A stretch of DNA of 64,000 nt from Nitrosospira multiformis. Lineage in GTDB: Bacteria; Pseudomonadota; Gammaproteobacteria; Burkholderiales; Nitrosomonadaceae. Shown here in pieces: positions 18,761-28,141 of the stretch (positions within the stretch are counted from its first letter, which is position 1; each line of letters begins with the position of its first letter). The stretch is from assembly GCF_900111585.1 (NCBI RefSeq), contig NZ_FOHI01000008.1:1-64000 (forward strand), read 5' to 3'. The translations under genes were made by a program, and so were the position numbers. The notes below the pieces were generated by a model that saw only the letters and a program-made list of their open reading frames with translations, was not told the origin of the DNA and did not search any database.

Positions 18761-18816
18761 TTGTCATAAAACTGTGACAAAACTGCAATGAAACAGACAT
18801 CTGCCGGAATTATTCT
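18761..18816 (+). promoter_or_regulatory. Tandem Pho box with -10 element upstream of the porin gene
   Basis: Four PhoB-type heptamers occur with an exact 11-bp period: TTGTCAT (18761), CTGTGAC (18772), CTGCAAT (18783) and CAGACAT (18794), each separated by an A-rich 4-bp spacer. The first pair is close to the E. coli Pho box consensus (CTGTCAT, 4 bp, CTGTCAT); the second pair is degenerate. A TATTCT at 18811 lies 10 bp after the last heptamer, the spacing found in PhoB-activated promoters where the box replaces the -35. The porin start codon is 42 bp further on. Binding by PhoB is inferred. Confidence 0.75.
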
Positions 18817-18857
18817 CCCCTCGGTTTTTATCAAACATCCGAAAAGAGAATACACCG

Positions 18858-20537
18858 ATGAAATTACGCAAGCTTACACTGGCACTCGCTACCGCTCTGG
18901 GTTCAAGCTTATCGTCCGCAGCTTTCGCCCTTGATCTTTATGTCGATACTAAAACCGAGCAAATCTATGCGAAACCGGGACCCGGACGTGTGCATATCGG
19001 TTCTTTCGTTAGGGAAGAGGATGCTGCGACAAAAACTGCCGGTAAAACCAGTAAAACCGCTGATGCACCGGTGGAAAACTCCGACAGCCGGATAGCAGAA
19101 AGGGCAACCGAAAAAACAGATCCGGCAGAACTGATGGCAGCCCGTAGAGACATCGAAATGAAGGCGAAGATGCGGGAAGCGCGTCTCGTCAGCGATATGG
19201 CATCATTGGAAGAGCGGGTCAAGCAAACTGAAAAAACCAAGATGAAATATGGACCTGGATTGCATTTTGAAAGTGCTGATGGAAACTTTACGGCGGAAGT
19301 CGACGGACGAATGCAAGTAGATTCGCAATATAACATTACCAACGACGTCCTGCCGCCCGCACCCAATGATCGTCCTTATGAGCTGAACAGTGGCGCCAAT
19401 ATCCGGCGTGCCCGTCTCGGCGTGGAAGGCACGATGTTCAAAAAATGGGACTACAAGTTCGAGTTCGACTTCAGCCGCGGAAACGGATCGGTGGCATCGG
19501 GGATCACGGACGCATTCATCCGTTATAACTTCAATAGTCCGTTATCCGTAAAGGTAGGGTCGTTCAAGGAGCCGTTTAGCATGGAGGAAGCGACCAGCAA
19601 TCGCTTTCTGACGTTTATCGAACGGAATATGGCCGTGAACACATTTCTCGATAATCCCAACGTCTACAAGACCGGGATAGGCGTCAACTATGCCGTGCCG
19701 CGCTGGCAAACTGGAATCTCCTTCCAGACCGAGCCGGTGGGAAGCTGGTCCAGCGCCTCGACGTCAGTCAATCCCAATGGCAACAACAGCCGCAATAATG
19801 GCTCGGGCGACACCAGCTGGGAAGGAGTCGGTCGTATCTCCGGCAGGCCCTGGATGGAGAGCGAGACCAAGTTCTGGCATGTAGGAGCGTCAGCAGCATA
19901 CACCAGGGTCAATACGCAGTACGAAGGAGATGGCGACTTCGCCAACGGCGGGATGAGCTTCGCATCTTTTCCCGGCGCCAACGTTGACCGAACCAATGTG
20001 CTGAATACCAGCAATCTGAGCATCGGCAACAAGAACGATCCAAACTCGCGCCGCGTGGAAAGCTATACTCGCTGGGGTGCGGAAACTGCCCTAGTCTATG
20101 GTCCGTTCTCGGCACAGGGAGAGTATCTGCAAACCCATGTAAATGGCCATGGCTACAGCGGGGAATCGCTGTTCGGCTTCTACGGTTACTTAAGCTACTT
20201 CCTGACCGGCGAATCCCGTGTTTACCATGTCAAGAATGGAGCATGGAACAGAATAAAACCCCTCCAGGCTTTTCAGCTCAATGGCCCGGGTTGGGGAGCC
20301 TGGGAAATTGCCGCGGGGTACGATTACATGAATATGAACGACGGGGTCATCAGGGGCGGAAAGGCCGACCTCATCAAGTTCGGTCTGAACTGGTATCCTC
20401 ATTCCAATGTTCGCGTCATGACCAATTATATTCATGTCCTCGATGTAAACACGGCGGGGGTGACGGATCGCCGCAGTGCCGGCTTTAACAATGCCAATCT
20501 CGATATGTGGTTGACACGCTTTCAGGTGGATTTTTAA
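18858..20537 (+). CDS. Phosphate-selective porin (OprO/OprP family)
   Basis: A 559-residue outer-membrane porin. It has a clear signal peptide (about 1-24, cleavage after AAFA), a charged coiled-coil-like section (about 85-130), then a beta-barrel rich in alternating aromatic residues and ending in the OMP signature TRFQVDF. Family resemblance is to the OprO/OprP phosphate/polyphosphate porins, in segments such as VKVGSFKEPFSMEEATSNRF. The tandem Pho box just upstream supports phosphate uptake under starvation. No pst or pho genes are nearby. It converges with the DUF748 gene, with a strong hairpin between them. Confidence 0.85.
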   Translation: MKLRKLTLALATALGSSLSSAAFALDLYVDTKTEQIYAKPGPGRVHIGSFVREEDAATKTAGKTSKTADAPVENSDSRIAERATEKTDPAELMAARRDIEMKAKMREARLVSDMASLEERVKQTEKTKMKYGPGLHFESADGNFTAEVDGRMQVDSQYNITNDVLPPAPNDRPYELNSGANIRRARLGVEGTMFKKWDYKFEFDFSRGNGSVASGITDAFIRYNFNSPLSVKVGSFKEPFSMEEATSNRFLTFIERNMAVNTFLDNPNVYKTGIGVNYAVPRWQTGISFQTEPVGSWSSASTSVNPNGNNSRNNGSGDTSWEGVGRISGRPWMESETKFWHVGASAAYTRVNTQYEGDGDFANGGMSFASFPGANVDRTNVLNTSNLSIGNKNDPNSRRVESYTRWGAETALVYGPFSAQGEYLQTHVNGHGYSGESLFGFYGYLSYFLTGESRVYHVKNGAWNRIKPLQAFQLNGPGWGAWEIAAGYDYMNMNDGVIRGGKADLIKFGLNWYPHSNVRVMTNYIHVLDVNTAGVTDRRSAGFNNANLDMWLTRFQVDF

Positions 20538-20571
20538 AGTCGCCGGAAGATACAGTAGCTTAAAAGCATAC

Positions 20572-20624
20572 GGCAGACAGCGGACATTTCCGTAGCTGAC
20601 AAGGGCGGAAATGCCGCTTCTGCC
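20572..20624. terminator. Long hairpin between convergent genes
   Basis: An inverted repeat of about 19 bp per arm: GGCAGA-AGCGG-CATTTCCG pairs with CGGAAATG-CCGCT-TCTGCC, with two single-base bulges in the left arm and a 13-base loop. It sits between the ends of the porin and DUF748 genes. There is no T-run, so it may act as a two-way barrier to read-through or mRNA decay rather than a classic intrinsic terminator. Confidence 0.6.
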
Positions 20625-20630
20625 GGGGAC

Positions 20631-23600
20631 TTACCTGAGTGAGAACTCCACGCGATTACCCGCCTTCTCGCGGTTCGTCCCTGCTTCAACTTTCGGTGAA
20701 AGTACGAAAATTCGAGCATCAGGGATTCCCCCATGCTCGATCAGCCAGTCTCGTGCACTCATCGCCCGGCTTTCGGCAAGCTCCTGCAGTTCTGCATCGC
20801 CCGCGTCGATGTTGGCAAGCATCAGCTTCTCCATCTCTTCCGCAGGCAAGCTTTTTGACAGACCGATGAAGTTTTTCGGCTTCTCGAACTTGGCATCCTT
20901 GTAAATCTGCTCCAGGTATTTTTCATATTCCTCCGGTGTCAGCGTTACATCTTCCAGAGAATCGTAAGATTTTCCTTTTTTGATATCCACTGACAATTTT
21001 TCCGCCTTGATTTTGCGTTCAAGTACACCCCGCTTCAAAGGCTCCGGATCACTTGAGGCATCGGCATGACCGATGATCTCGAGATTGAGCGCTGGCCGAT
21101 CTGTCAGTGCCTGGGCTAACTTCTGGAGTCTTTCTTCTGCCTCTGGCGGAATCTTTACCTCACCTGCGGGAAAATTGATCTCCGATAGTTCTTCTCCCCC
21201 GAAAAGCGATCCGAGCACCGTGAAAGGCGCCGTAGCTGCTTTGGTCAGCAAGTTGAGGATGGCTTTGACAATTATGCCTCCCAGGCTGAATTTCGGATCG
21301 TTGATGGAACCGCTTACAGGAAGGCGAATATCTATTTCTCCGCGTCGGTTTTTTAGCAACGCCAATGCCAGGTTGACCGGAATCGAGATCGCATCCGGAC
21401 TTTCGATTTTCTCACCGAAAGTCAGTTGATCCAGGAAGATACTGTTTTCCGCTGTTAACTCGCCATGTTCAACATGATAGTGGACGTCGACCGATAGTTT
21501 GCCTTTCTCGATTGCGTATCCGATATATTTTCCGGAATAGGGGCTGAACGTAGGCATATCGATACCTTTGGCCGAGGCCGTAATATCAAGGTTGAGTTCT
21601 CTGCCGAAGGCATCGACCGACCCGCTGATTTTCAATGGGGCCGTTTTATCTACCGCGCCGCGAATATCCACTTCTCCGGTTTTTCGGGGATTGAGCGGTC
21701 CTATGCGTCCCGCCAGGTCGGTCAAGTAGGCGCGATAGTTGGGCTGGATGAACTGGTCCTGAAAATTGACGTGTCCTCCCTGCATCACGATACGACCTAT
21801 GCGGACGGGTAGATTCTTGCGCGGAGAGGGCTGTGAAGGAACAGGCGCAGCTCGTGATATTTCGGGAGATGTGCTCGCTGGTTCCGGCTCGGGCGTCGGT
21901 GCCGGCGCAGCAGCAGCCTGCGAGGGAGAAACCGCTGTTTCCTCCTGCCGCACGATGTATTTGAGATTCAACTCGCCTTGAGGAGTAATGACGACATGGG
22001 CAAAAAAGTCGGTAAGCGTGATCGCAGCGGCGTTGATGCTGAGAGGCTCATTGGCAAACTCGATGCCCTTGATATCGACACTTCGCCAACGCATGAGGTT
22101 GGTGGCATCCGCCTTGTCCAGCATGTTGAAATTAGTGAGCCTTCCATCCCCGCGCACCGCTACTTTTAACGGCGATGCCTTTTCTCCCGGCTCCTGCCCC
22201 TTGCCCCCATCCGCTTTGATCTTGCCGCGGAAGGATAATGCACCGCGCGAGAACAGCACATTCAACCGGTCTCCAGCCCAGCCTTGCAATGCAACAAGAT
22301 CAACATCCTTGGCATTGACTGCCAGATCCGCGGCGACCGGTGCCCAGGCAAGGGTACCTTTTGTTTCCAGGCTGCCTGTTTTGTTTACTTCCGCCTTTAG
22401 CTCAAGTTGGGATGGCGTTGCGCCGCTGAAGTCGATCTGATTGACTGCCAGGTCCAGGGTATTGACCACCATGGGGGCTACGTCCGGCAAAGTGGCATCT
22501 TCAAAGCGCAGCGCGGCATCCGCCAGCTTGAAGCTTCCAAGTTTTACCGTCCATGGCTTGCCTGTGTCCGCTTTGAGAGAAGGAGGGGCAGAGGATTGGG
22601 ATGCCTTTTCCGCCCTGTTTATCGGGGTAAAAAGCTTGGCAAGATCGAGCCGACCATCTTTAAGGCGTCGCAATGAGGCATTGAAGCGATCCAGAGTTGC
22701 AGCGCCGAGACTAACATTCTTCTGTCCGGTATCAGCCACGATCTCATCCAGCGTAAGCTTCGGCAGGTTGAGTGTGGGTTCAGCGCTGCCTTCTGGCGTC
22801 ACCGCAATTTCCGTCAGGACTACGGCAGCTCGCGAAGGCTTCACCGCATTCAGGTTTATTTCAGTCAATTGGACGTTGAATTCGCCCAGCGTGGCAGCAT
22901 ATGGCGCCTCCACCGAATGATTCTCGACTTTCAGCTTCTTTAAGGCGGCATTGCCTGTGAGAACCAAGGCAGGCGATTGGCCGTCGACTTGGGTAAACGT
23001 CAACAAGAGTTCGCTGTCGAAATACCCGGAGAGAAGGTGAATACCGACTGGAATGGGGGAATACTCGTCTATACGCGTCAGATCCACATCGCTCAACTTG
23101 ATCTCAAGTGTCGCTTCACGGTTTGTGGTGAAAGGCCGCAGCTTCCCGGTGAGATTGAACGGGGCACCGTTCACCTTGGCGCTGAAGCGCGGTTCCACCC
23201 ATGTTTCCTCCGCGCTTTCGAAATTGGCGATAAAAGGTACACCGATTTGAATGTCGGATATCTCCTGCTGACTTTTTTTCACATGGTCGACGAATTCGAA
23301 GCGCCCGTCTTCGATAACAATATTCTGTACCGAGAACATGCTCTTGCCGCCCTCTTCCTCCTCTTCTTTCGGCCGTTTCATGAAGTCTTCTATCAGATCG
23401 GTGATATTGAACTGCTGCTGCGCTTCGCGAACGAGGCGCACAGCCGGTCCTTTGAGCGAAACCGAACTGATCACGGGCGCACGATGAGCAATAGAGGCAA
23501 TACTCAGATCGAGGTAAAGTTCATCAAAGGAAAAAAGATTCCTGTCTGCGTCTACGCTTGTCTCTTTTTCGCCTATTCGAAAACCACGAACCGTCAACTC

Positions 23601-23813
23601 CAGCGTATAGGGCTGAATGTCGATCGACTGTACAGTAACTGGGCGATGCAGAACGTCCGATAAAGCGTCTTCCAGTTTTGCCTTGGCATATCCGGGCAAC
23701 CAGAAATAGCCGAGCAGACCAAACAGGATAATTATCCCGGCGAAAACGCTCAGACCGATCATGAAACGGCGGTGACGGATGAAGCGATGCAAGAACGTTG
23801 TGAGGGAAGACAT
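20631..23813 (-). CDS. Large AsmA-like DUF748 envelope protein
   Basis: About 1060 residues. One N-terminal membrane helix (about 20-40) is followed by a long region with repeated beta-rich AsmA/DUF748 segments facing the periplasm, a Pro/Ala-rich linker (near residue 640), and a C-terminal section with an OmpA-like flavour (LNLEIIGHADASSDPEPL; then RAMSARDWLIEHGGIP). Such proteins are related to AsmA/TamB bridge proteins implicated in lipid transfer across the envelope. I chose the ATG at 23813; an upstream TTG at 23876 would add 21 residues. It stands alone between the convergent porin and a DUF2784 gene. Function is inferred from family only. Confidence 0.82.
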   Translation of the reverse strand: MSSLTTFLHRFIRHRRFMIGLSVFAGIIILFGLLGYFWLPGYAKAKLEDALSDVLHRPVTVQSIDIQPYTLELTVRGFRIGEKETSVDADRNLFSFDELYLDLSIASIAHRAPVISSVSLKGPAVRLVREAQQQFNITDLIEDFMKRPKEEEEEGGKSMFSVQNIVIEDGRFEFVDHVKKSQQEISDIQIGVPFIANFESAEETWVEPRFSAKVNGAPFNLTGKLRPFTTNREATLEIKLSDVDLTRIDEYSPIPVGIHLLSGYFDSELLLTFTQVDGQSPALVLTGNAALKKLKVENHSVEAPYAATLGEFNVQLTEINLNAVKPSRAAVVLTEIAVTPEGSAEPTLNLPKLTLDEIVADTGQKNVSLGAATLDRFNASLRRLKDGRLDLAKLFTPINRAEKASQSSAPPSLKADTGKPWTVKLGSFKLADAALRFEDATLPDVAPMVVNTLDLAVNQIDFSGATPSQLELKAEVNKTGSLETKGTLAWAPVAADLAVNAKDVDLVALQGWAGDRLNVLFSRGALSFRGKIKADGGKGQEPGEKASPLKVAVRGDGRLTNFNMLDKADATNLMRWRSVDIKGIEFANEPLSINAAAITLTDFFAHVVITPQGELNLKYIVRQEETAVSPSQAAAAPAPTPEPEPASTSPEISRAAPVPSQPSPRKNLPVRIGRIVMQGGHVNFQDQFIQPNYRAYLTDLAGRIGPLNPRKTGEVDIRGAVDKTAPLKISGSVDAFGRELNLDITASAKGIDMPTFSPYSGKYIGYAIEKGKLSVDVHYHVEHGELTAENSIFLDQLTFGEKIESPDAISIPVNLALALLKNRRGEIDIRLPVSGSINDPKFSLGGIIVKAILNLLTKAATAPFTVLGSLFGGEELSEINFPAGEVKIPPEAEERLQKLAQALTDRPALNLEIIGHADASSDPEPLKRGVLERKIKAEKLSVDIKKGKSYDSLEDVTLTPEEYEKYLEQIYKDAKFEKPKNFIGLSKSLPAEEMEKLMLANIDAGDAELQELAESRAMSARDWLIEHGGIPDARIFVLSPKVEAGTNREKAGNRVEFSLR

Positions 23814-23950
23814 GATGAGAGTTTTCGGAAAGTAGCTGCCGGTGCGCAAAAGGGTAAAAGGGTGTAGAGGCTTCAACCTCTCTGTAGATGAACTTCTTTC
23901 TATGCATGACTTTACGCTGTGCAGAAAAACGGGTCAATTACGACCGGAAA

Positions 23951-24322
23951 TCATTGCGAGGAGCGGCGCGGCTGCGGCGGAATGAGTCGGAAAGTAATGA
24001 CCACCAGGAGCGCGAACAGTACATACGCTACCAGAAATACCCATTCCGGAAGATCATGGAAGAGGATGAGGTGCAGCCAGCGCTCGATGAAACCTGTTTC
24101 GGTTGCCCTCCCACGCAACGCGTCTTCCAGCCATGTCAGCGGACATACCACGCCAAGAAGGGACTCGGCGGTAACGTACAGGATAGCGGCAAGATGGGCA
24201 AACCGGAACCTTCGATTTCGCACAAAGCTCAACCCTATCCAGTTACCCACCCAGATCAGGGGCAGACCGCCGACGACAAACAGCACGAACAGAAGATGAA
24301 TAACTAGGATGATATCGGCCAT
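23951..24322 (-). CDS. DUF2784 family membrane protein
   Basis: A 123-residue protein with three to four hydrophobic segments, beginning MADIILVIHLLFVLFVVGGL and containing LAAILYVTAESLLGVVCPLTWLEDALR, which are hallmarks of the DUF2784 family. No function is known for the family. It reads leftward and is divergent from the TauE-type exporter, with 131 bp between them. The downstream neighbour on the same strand is the DUF748 gene, 137 bp away, so linkage is uncertain. Confidence 0.78.
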   Translation of the reverse strand: MADIILVIHLLFVLFVVGGLPLIWVGNWIGLSFVRNRRFRFAHLAAILYVTAESLLGVVCPLTWLEDALRGRATETGFIERWLHLILFHDLPEWVFLVAYVLFALLVVITFRLIPPQPRRSSQ

Positions 24323-24453
24323 CTGTCGAACAAGTGTGTGGATTGGTCCGTTCGCGGAAATAACAAAAGAATAAACATATTCTATTAGGTTATTTCTGGA
24401 TATTCATGCCTGTCGGTATAGTGTTGCGCTTATAGAAGAGGCAGGAATAAGGT

Positions 24454-25431
24454 ATGAAGATTCGCAACCTGGATCTGTCAGGCAACCCGATCAATATCGA
24501 ACATCAGCAATTGGGGATTCCTCCCGTCGAGGAACCGGTCTCCCATCCCGGCACTCACCCGCTCCTTCACGCGGCGGCCTGGTTTGCCGTGGCAGTATTG
24601 ATCTTATTGATCCTTTTTCTGGCCGGTCGTTTTTTTATTTCCAATAACTGGTTAGGGGGCTGGCAGATCATTGGCGAAACCCTGAGCAGCAGTATTTTCT
24701 GGAATGCTGCGATAGTCGGGTTCTTCGCCCAGGTCGTGGATGGCGCTCTGGGAATGGCTTATGGGGTGACAGCCACTACCTTCCTGCTTGCTTCGGGCGC
24801 CACACCCGGGGTGGCCAGCGCCAGCGTCCATATCGCCGAGATTTTTACCACCGGCGTTTCCGGCATTTCGCATGTCAAGTTCGGCAACGTGAACAAGGAT
24901 TTGTTCGTCCGACTGCTCGTTCCCGGCATCCTTGGCGGTATCCTGGGAGCAGTGCTGGTGACGCAGGTCGATGGCGCCCTCTTCAAGCCCTATGTTTCCG
25001 CGTATCTGTTGCTGCTGGGAATTTACATTCTGAGCAAAGCGTTCCGGTCTTTGCGTCTGCGCAAGAATCCACCGAAGCATGTGGGAAAGCTCGCCCTGTT
25101 TGGCGGATTCGTCGATGCGGCAGGAGGCGGCGGATGGGGACCGGTGGTAACATCCACGCTGGTCAGTACGGGAAACGATCCGCGCACGACCATAGGCTCC
25201 GTCAATTTCGCCGAATTCTTCCTGACGCTGACCGGCGCCGCCGTTTTCACCTTGCTGATGGAAACCAATACATGGCCCATCATTGCGGGATTGGTCTTCG
25301 GCGGTTTGTTCGCCGCGCCGTTTGCGGCAGTTCTATGCAAAAAGCTGCACGCGAAGACCCTGCTCATACTCGTGGGTTCCCTGATCATTATAACCAGTCT
25401 TTATAACCTGTACAGGGCGCTCGGGAGCTAG
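24454..25431 (+). CDS. TauE/SafE family anion exporter
   Basis: A 325-residue membrane permease with an N-terminal cytoplasmic extension of about 45 residues, then eight or so helices. The two internally repeated family motifs are visible: FFAQVVDGALGMAYGVTATT (about 90) and GGFVDAAGGGGWGPVVTSTL (about 212). TauE/SafE proteins move sulfite, sulfoacetate or related anions across the inner membrane; the substrate here cannot be told. The gene stands alone and converges with tlpA, with a repeat relic in the 69-bp gap. Confidence 0.85.
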   Translation: MKIRNLDLSGNPINIEHQQLGIPPVEEPVSHPGTHPLLHAAAWFAVAVLILLILFLAGRFFISNNWLGGWQIIGETLSSSIFWNAAIVGFFAQVVDGALGMAYGVTATTFLLASGATPGVASASVHIAEIFTTGVSGISHVKFGNVNKDLFVRLLVPGILGGILGAVLVTQVDGALFKPYVSAYLLLLGIYILSKAFRSLRLRKNPPKHVGKLALFGGFVDAAGGGGWGPVVTSTLVSTGNDPRTTIGSVNFAEFFLTLTGAAVFTLLMETNTWPIIAGLVFGGLFAAPFAAVLCKKLHAKTLLILVGSLIIITSLYNLYRALGS

Positions 25432-25460
25432 CGCAGAAGCCGAAGGAATATAATCGAAAT

Positions 25461-25500
25461 GCGATCTTCCGCGCCTGCGACGGATTTTTTCAGCGATTCC
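25461..25500 (-). repeat. Solo end of the MITE-like repeat family
   Basis: Read leftward from 25500, the sequence begins GGAATCGCTGAAAAAATCC and continues GTCGCAGGCGC. This matches the left terminus of the 336-bp element at 46959 in about 22 of 24 positions over the core CGCTGAA..CGCAGGCGC. No matching second end is present, and the copy abuts the tlpA stop codon, so this is a truncated relic. Confidence 0.55.
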
Positions 25501-26052
25501 CTAGAGTAAAGGTCCGATCATGGATTCGAGCTTGCTCTCACTCAGCCGACCGAGTTTGCTACCGATCATTTTACCGTTCCGGTCAATCACGACGGTAAAA
25601 GGCAGCGCACCCTGGATATTTCCCGCAGCACCCGCGATCTGCATCGCTTTCATATCTCCCACGAGCACCGGATAATTGATGCCCATTTCCTTGCTGAATG
25701 CTGCCGCCCTTTCTTTCTGATCCACCGCAATGCCTATGAAGACCAGTCCCTTATCACGAAATTTGTCCTGAAAGGAGATAAACTCGGGTATTTCCTCGCG
25801 GCATGGCGCGCACCAACTCGCCCAGAAATTCACCACCATGACTTTTCCCCGCCACTGGGAAACAGGCTGGATATTTCCCTCGAGATCAGGAAAACTCGCC
25901 GCCAGTATCGCTTCAGCACCTTTAGTAGCGACGGCGGCATCAGGAGGGGATGCCACATCATTGCTCGCCAACTGGCCGCGCAATAAGACTCCTGCTGCCA
26001 CCGCAAGTATGGCAACACCCGTGTACAACAATACCTGTCGCAATTTTGTCAT
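25501..26052 (-). CDS. TlpA/ResA-like thiol-disulfide oxidoreductase
   Basis: A 183-residue thioredoxin-fold protein with an N-terminal membrane anchor (about 7-26) and the active site FWASWCAPCREEIPEF (CxxC, about residue 82). Proteins of this type keep apocytochrome c cysteines reduced for heme attachment, or handle other periplasmic thiols. It lies downstream of dsbD and cutA on the same strand (111 bp after dsbD), and DsbD is the usual electron donor for such proteins, so the pair is functionally coherent in a cytochrome-rich organism. Confidence 0.87.
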   Translation of the reverse strand: MTKLRQVLLYTGVAILAVAAGVLLRGQLASNDVASPPDAAVATKGAEAILAASFPDLEGNIQPVSQWRGKVMVVNFWASWCAPCREEIPEFISFQDKFRDKGLVFIGIAVDQKERAAAFSKEMGINYPVLVGDMKAMQIAGAAGNIQGALPFTVVIDRNGKMIGSKLGRLSESKLESMIGPLL

Positions 26053-26163
26053 TGTTATTCCTGAGAAAAATAAGCTTCAAATCCTGACTCGGCGACCGCA
26101 ACTCACGAGTTCGGCTTGCCTGTGCGCACTCCGGATCAATTAAATTACGCTGCTGGGGGAAAG

Positions 26164-28125
26164 CTAGATCAGCACCGCGTTGAGTATTTTCAGAAAAGCC
26201 GGCGTATCCTGATAGCCGATGATTTTGACGTTGGGAACTTGACGCCCCTCTTTGTCCATGAAGAGAATGGCCGGAGGCCCGAACAGCTTGAAGCGCTTGA
26301 GAAGCTCCATGTCCTCAGGCGTACCTGCTGTCACATCAACCTGCAGCAGCACAACGTCTTTCAATCGTGCCTGGACAGCTGGGTCGGTAAAGGTGAAACG
26401 CTCCATTTCCTTGCAGGAGATGCACCAGTCTGCATAAAAATCCAGCATTACGTATTTGTTTCTCGACTGGAGGATCTGCTGATTCAGTTCCGCTACCGAC
26501 TTTACTCTCTGGAACGGCAAATGCTCGTTTGAGTTGATACCGTCCTTTTTTACGCCTTCCATGTCAGCCGCTGAAATATTCAGCTTTGAAAGAGGTTGCA
26601 GGATATCGCGGCTGCCGGAAAACACGCCGATGAGCAAGGCGATGCCTGTCAGCAGGGCAATCATGCCCACCCCCTTGAGGAATTTCTGAAAACCGGGAGC
26701 ACCCGGCCCCAGCGGGTCAACCGCATGCAGGTAAATGGCCGACACGATCAGCAGGGCGGCCCATAGCAGCATGTGTACCACGGCAGGAATCACCGGCGAT
26801 ATCAGCCATATTGCCACCCCCAGCAGCAATACCCCGAACGACTGCTTGACTCCTTCCATCCATGCACCTGCTTTCGGCAAGAGGGCGCCGGCGGAAGCAC
26901 CCAGCAACAGCAAGGGCAAGCCCATGCCCAGTGCCATGGCAAAGAGCGCCGAACCCCCGAGCACTACATCCCGGGTCTGGCTGATATACAGCAGCGCGCC
27001 TGCAAGAGGCGCTGCCACACACGGTCCGACAATCAGTGCGGACAAGGCACCCATGCCGAATACACTGGTCAGGTGCCCCCCTTTGAGATGTCCAGCCTCT
27101 TCCGAAATCTTGCTCTGGAAAAAGGTGGGGAGCTGCAGCTCATAGAACCCGAACATGGAAAATGCGAGTGTTACAAAGATCAGTGCGAATGCGCCAAGTA
27201 CCCAGGCGTTCTGAAGGGTTGCCGACAGCATTGCTCCGGAGAGTCCCGCTGCCACCCCGGCGATAGCATAGGTAATGGCCATTCCAAGTACGTAGGCCAG
27301 GGCCAGGATGAAGCCGCGCTGCTTGGTAACGTGCTGTCCCCCTTTGGCGATAATGCCGGACAGAATGGGGAACATGGGAAATACACAGGGAGTAAAGGAG
27401 AGAAGCAGGCCAATACCGAAGAAGCCGGTGAGAATCAGCCAGAAGTTGCCGGTCTGGAACATTCTCTCGATTTCCACCGATTCTGTCTCAATGGCAGCCG
27501 AACCGTCCTTCGACTGGAACAACTCGTCAGTTGCGTCAACTCGTACTCCAGCGGTACCTGTTGCGGCGGATGCATCGGTGCTCATTGCATTGGCGACCGC
27601 CCCCGCTGCCTTTGCAACCGGCAGCGTCAGATCGATTACCTTGCTTATGGGCGCATAGCAGACACCGATGGGCTCGTTGCAACCCTGATAAGTGGCAACA
27701 AGAGTCACCTTGTTGTCAGAAGACGCATTCCGCTTCAGGGAAATCAGCGCTTCAAACGGCTCGTGAAAAACCTCGACCTCCCCAAAGGTCACATCGCTTT
27801 TCATCTCTCCCTGTGGCAGGGAGATGTTTTCGACGGTGGTTCCGGGGGTCTGCGGTTTGAACGCAACTTTATCCTTGTAAAGATAGTAGTTCTTCGCCGG
27901 CTCGAAGTGCGCCACAAGCGTATTTGCGTCCCGTACCTTAACCTTCAGCTTGAAAGCCTCGTCAGGGGGCAGCAATTCCTGCTCCTCCTGATCCTGGCCA
28001 AGGGTCGAGCGCAGTTGCTGCAAACCCGAAAGAAATCCGGAAGTTTTTCCTTCTTCCGAAAAGACGCTTGTGCTGAAAAGGCAGAGAAACAGCAGGAAAT
28101 ATCGGCTATATCGGTTCAGGGGCAT
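26164..28125 (-). CDS. dsbD: Thiol:disulfide interchange protein DsbD
   Basis: A 653-residue DsbD with all three domains: a signal peptide and periplasmic alpha domain (Cys pair in CNEPIGVC, about 150-157), a central membrane domain of eight helices (Cys in LSFTPCVFPMFPI and LIVGPCVAAPLAG), and a C-terminal thioredoxin-like gamma domain (ADWCISCKEM, about 570). It carries electrons from cytoplasmic thioredoxin to periplasmic DsbC, TlpA/CcmG and similar partners. It follows cutA by 16 bp, the cutA-dsbD order common in proteobacteria, and precedes the TlpA gene. Confidence 0.93.
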   Translation of the reverse strand: MPLNRYSRYFLLFLCLFSTSVFSEEGKTSGFLSGLQQLRSTLGQDQEEQELLPPDEAFKLKVKVRDANTLVAHFEPAKNYYLYKDKVAFKPQTPGTTVENISLPQGEMKSDVTFGEVEVFHEPFEALISLKRNASSDNKVTLVATYQGCNEPIGVCYAPISKVIDLTLPVAKAAGAVANAMSTDASAATGTAGVRVDATDELFQSKDGSAAIETESVEIERMFQTGNFWLILTGFFGIGLLLSFTPCVFPMFPILSGIIAKGGQHVTKQRGFILALAYVLGMAITYAIAGVAAGLSGAMLSATLQNAWVLGAFALIFVTLAFSMFGFYELQLPTFFQSKISEEAGHLKGGHLTSVFGMGALSALIVGPCVAAPLAGALLYISQTRDVVLGGSALFAMALGMGLPLLLLGASAGALLPKAGAWMEGVKQSFGVLLLGVAIWLISPVIPAVVHMLLWAALLIVSAIYLHAVDPLGPGAPGFQKFLKGVGMIALLTGIALLIGVFSGSRDILQPLSKLNISAADMEGVKKDGINSNEHLPFQRVKSVAELNQQILQSRNKYVMLDFYADWCISCKEMERFTFTDPAVQARLKDVVLLQVDVTAGTPEDMELLKRFKLFGPPAILFMDKEGRQVPNVKIIGYQDTPAFLKILNAVLI

Positions 28126-28141
28126 GACAACCAGATTCTCT

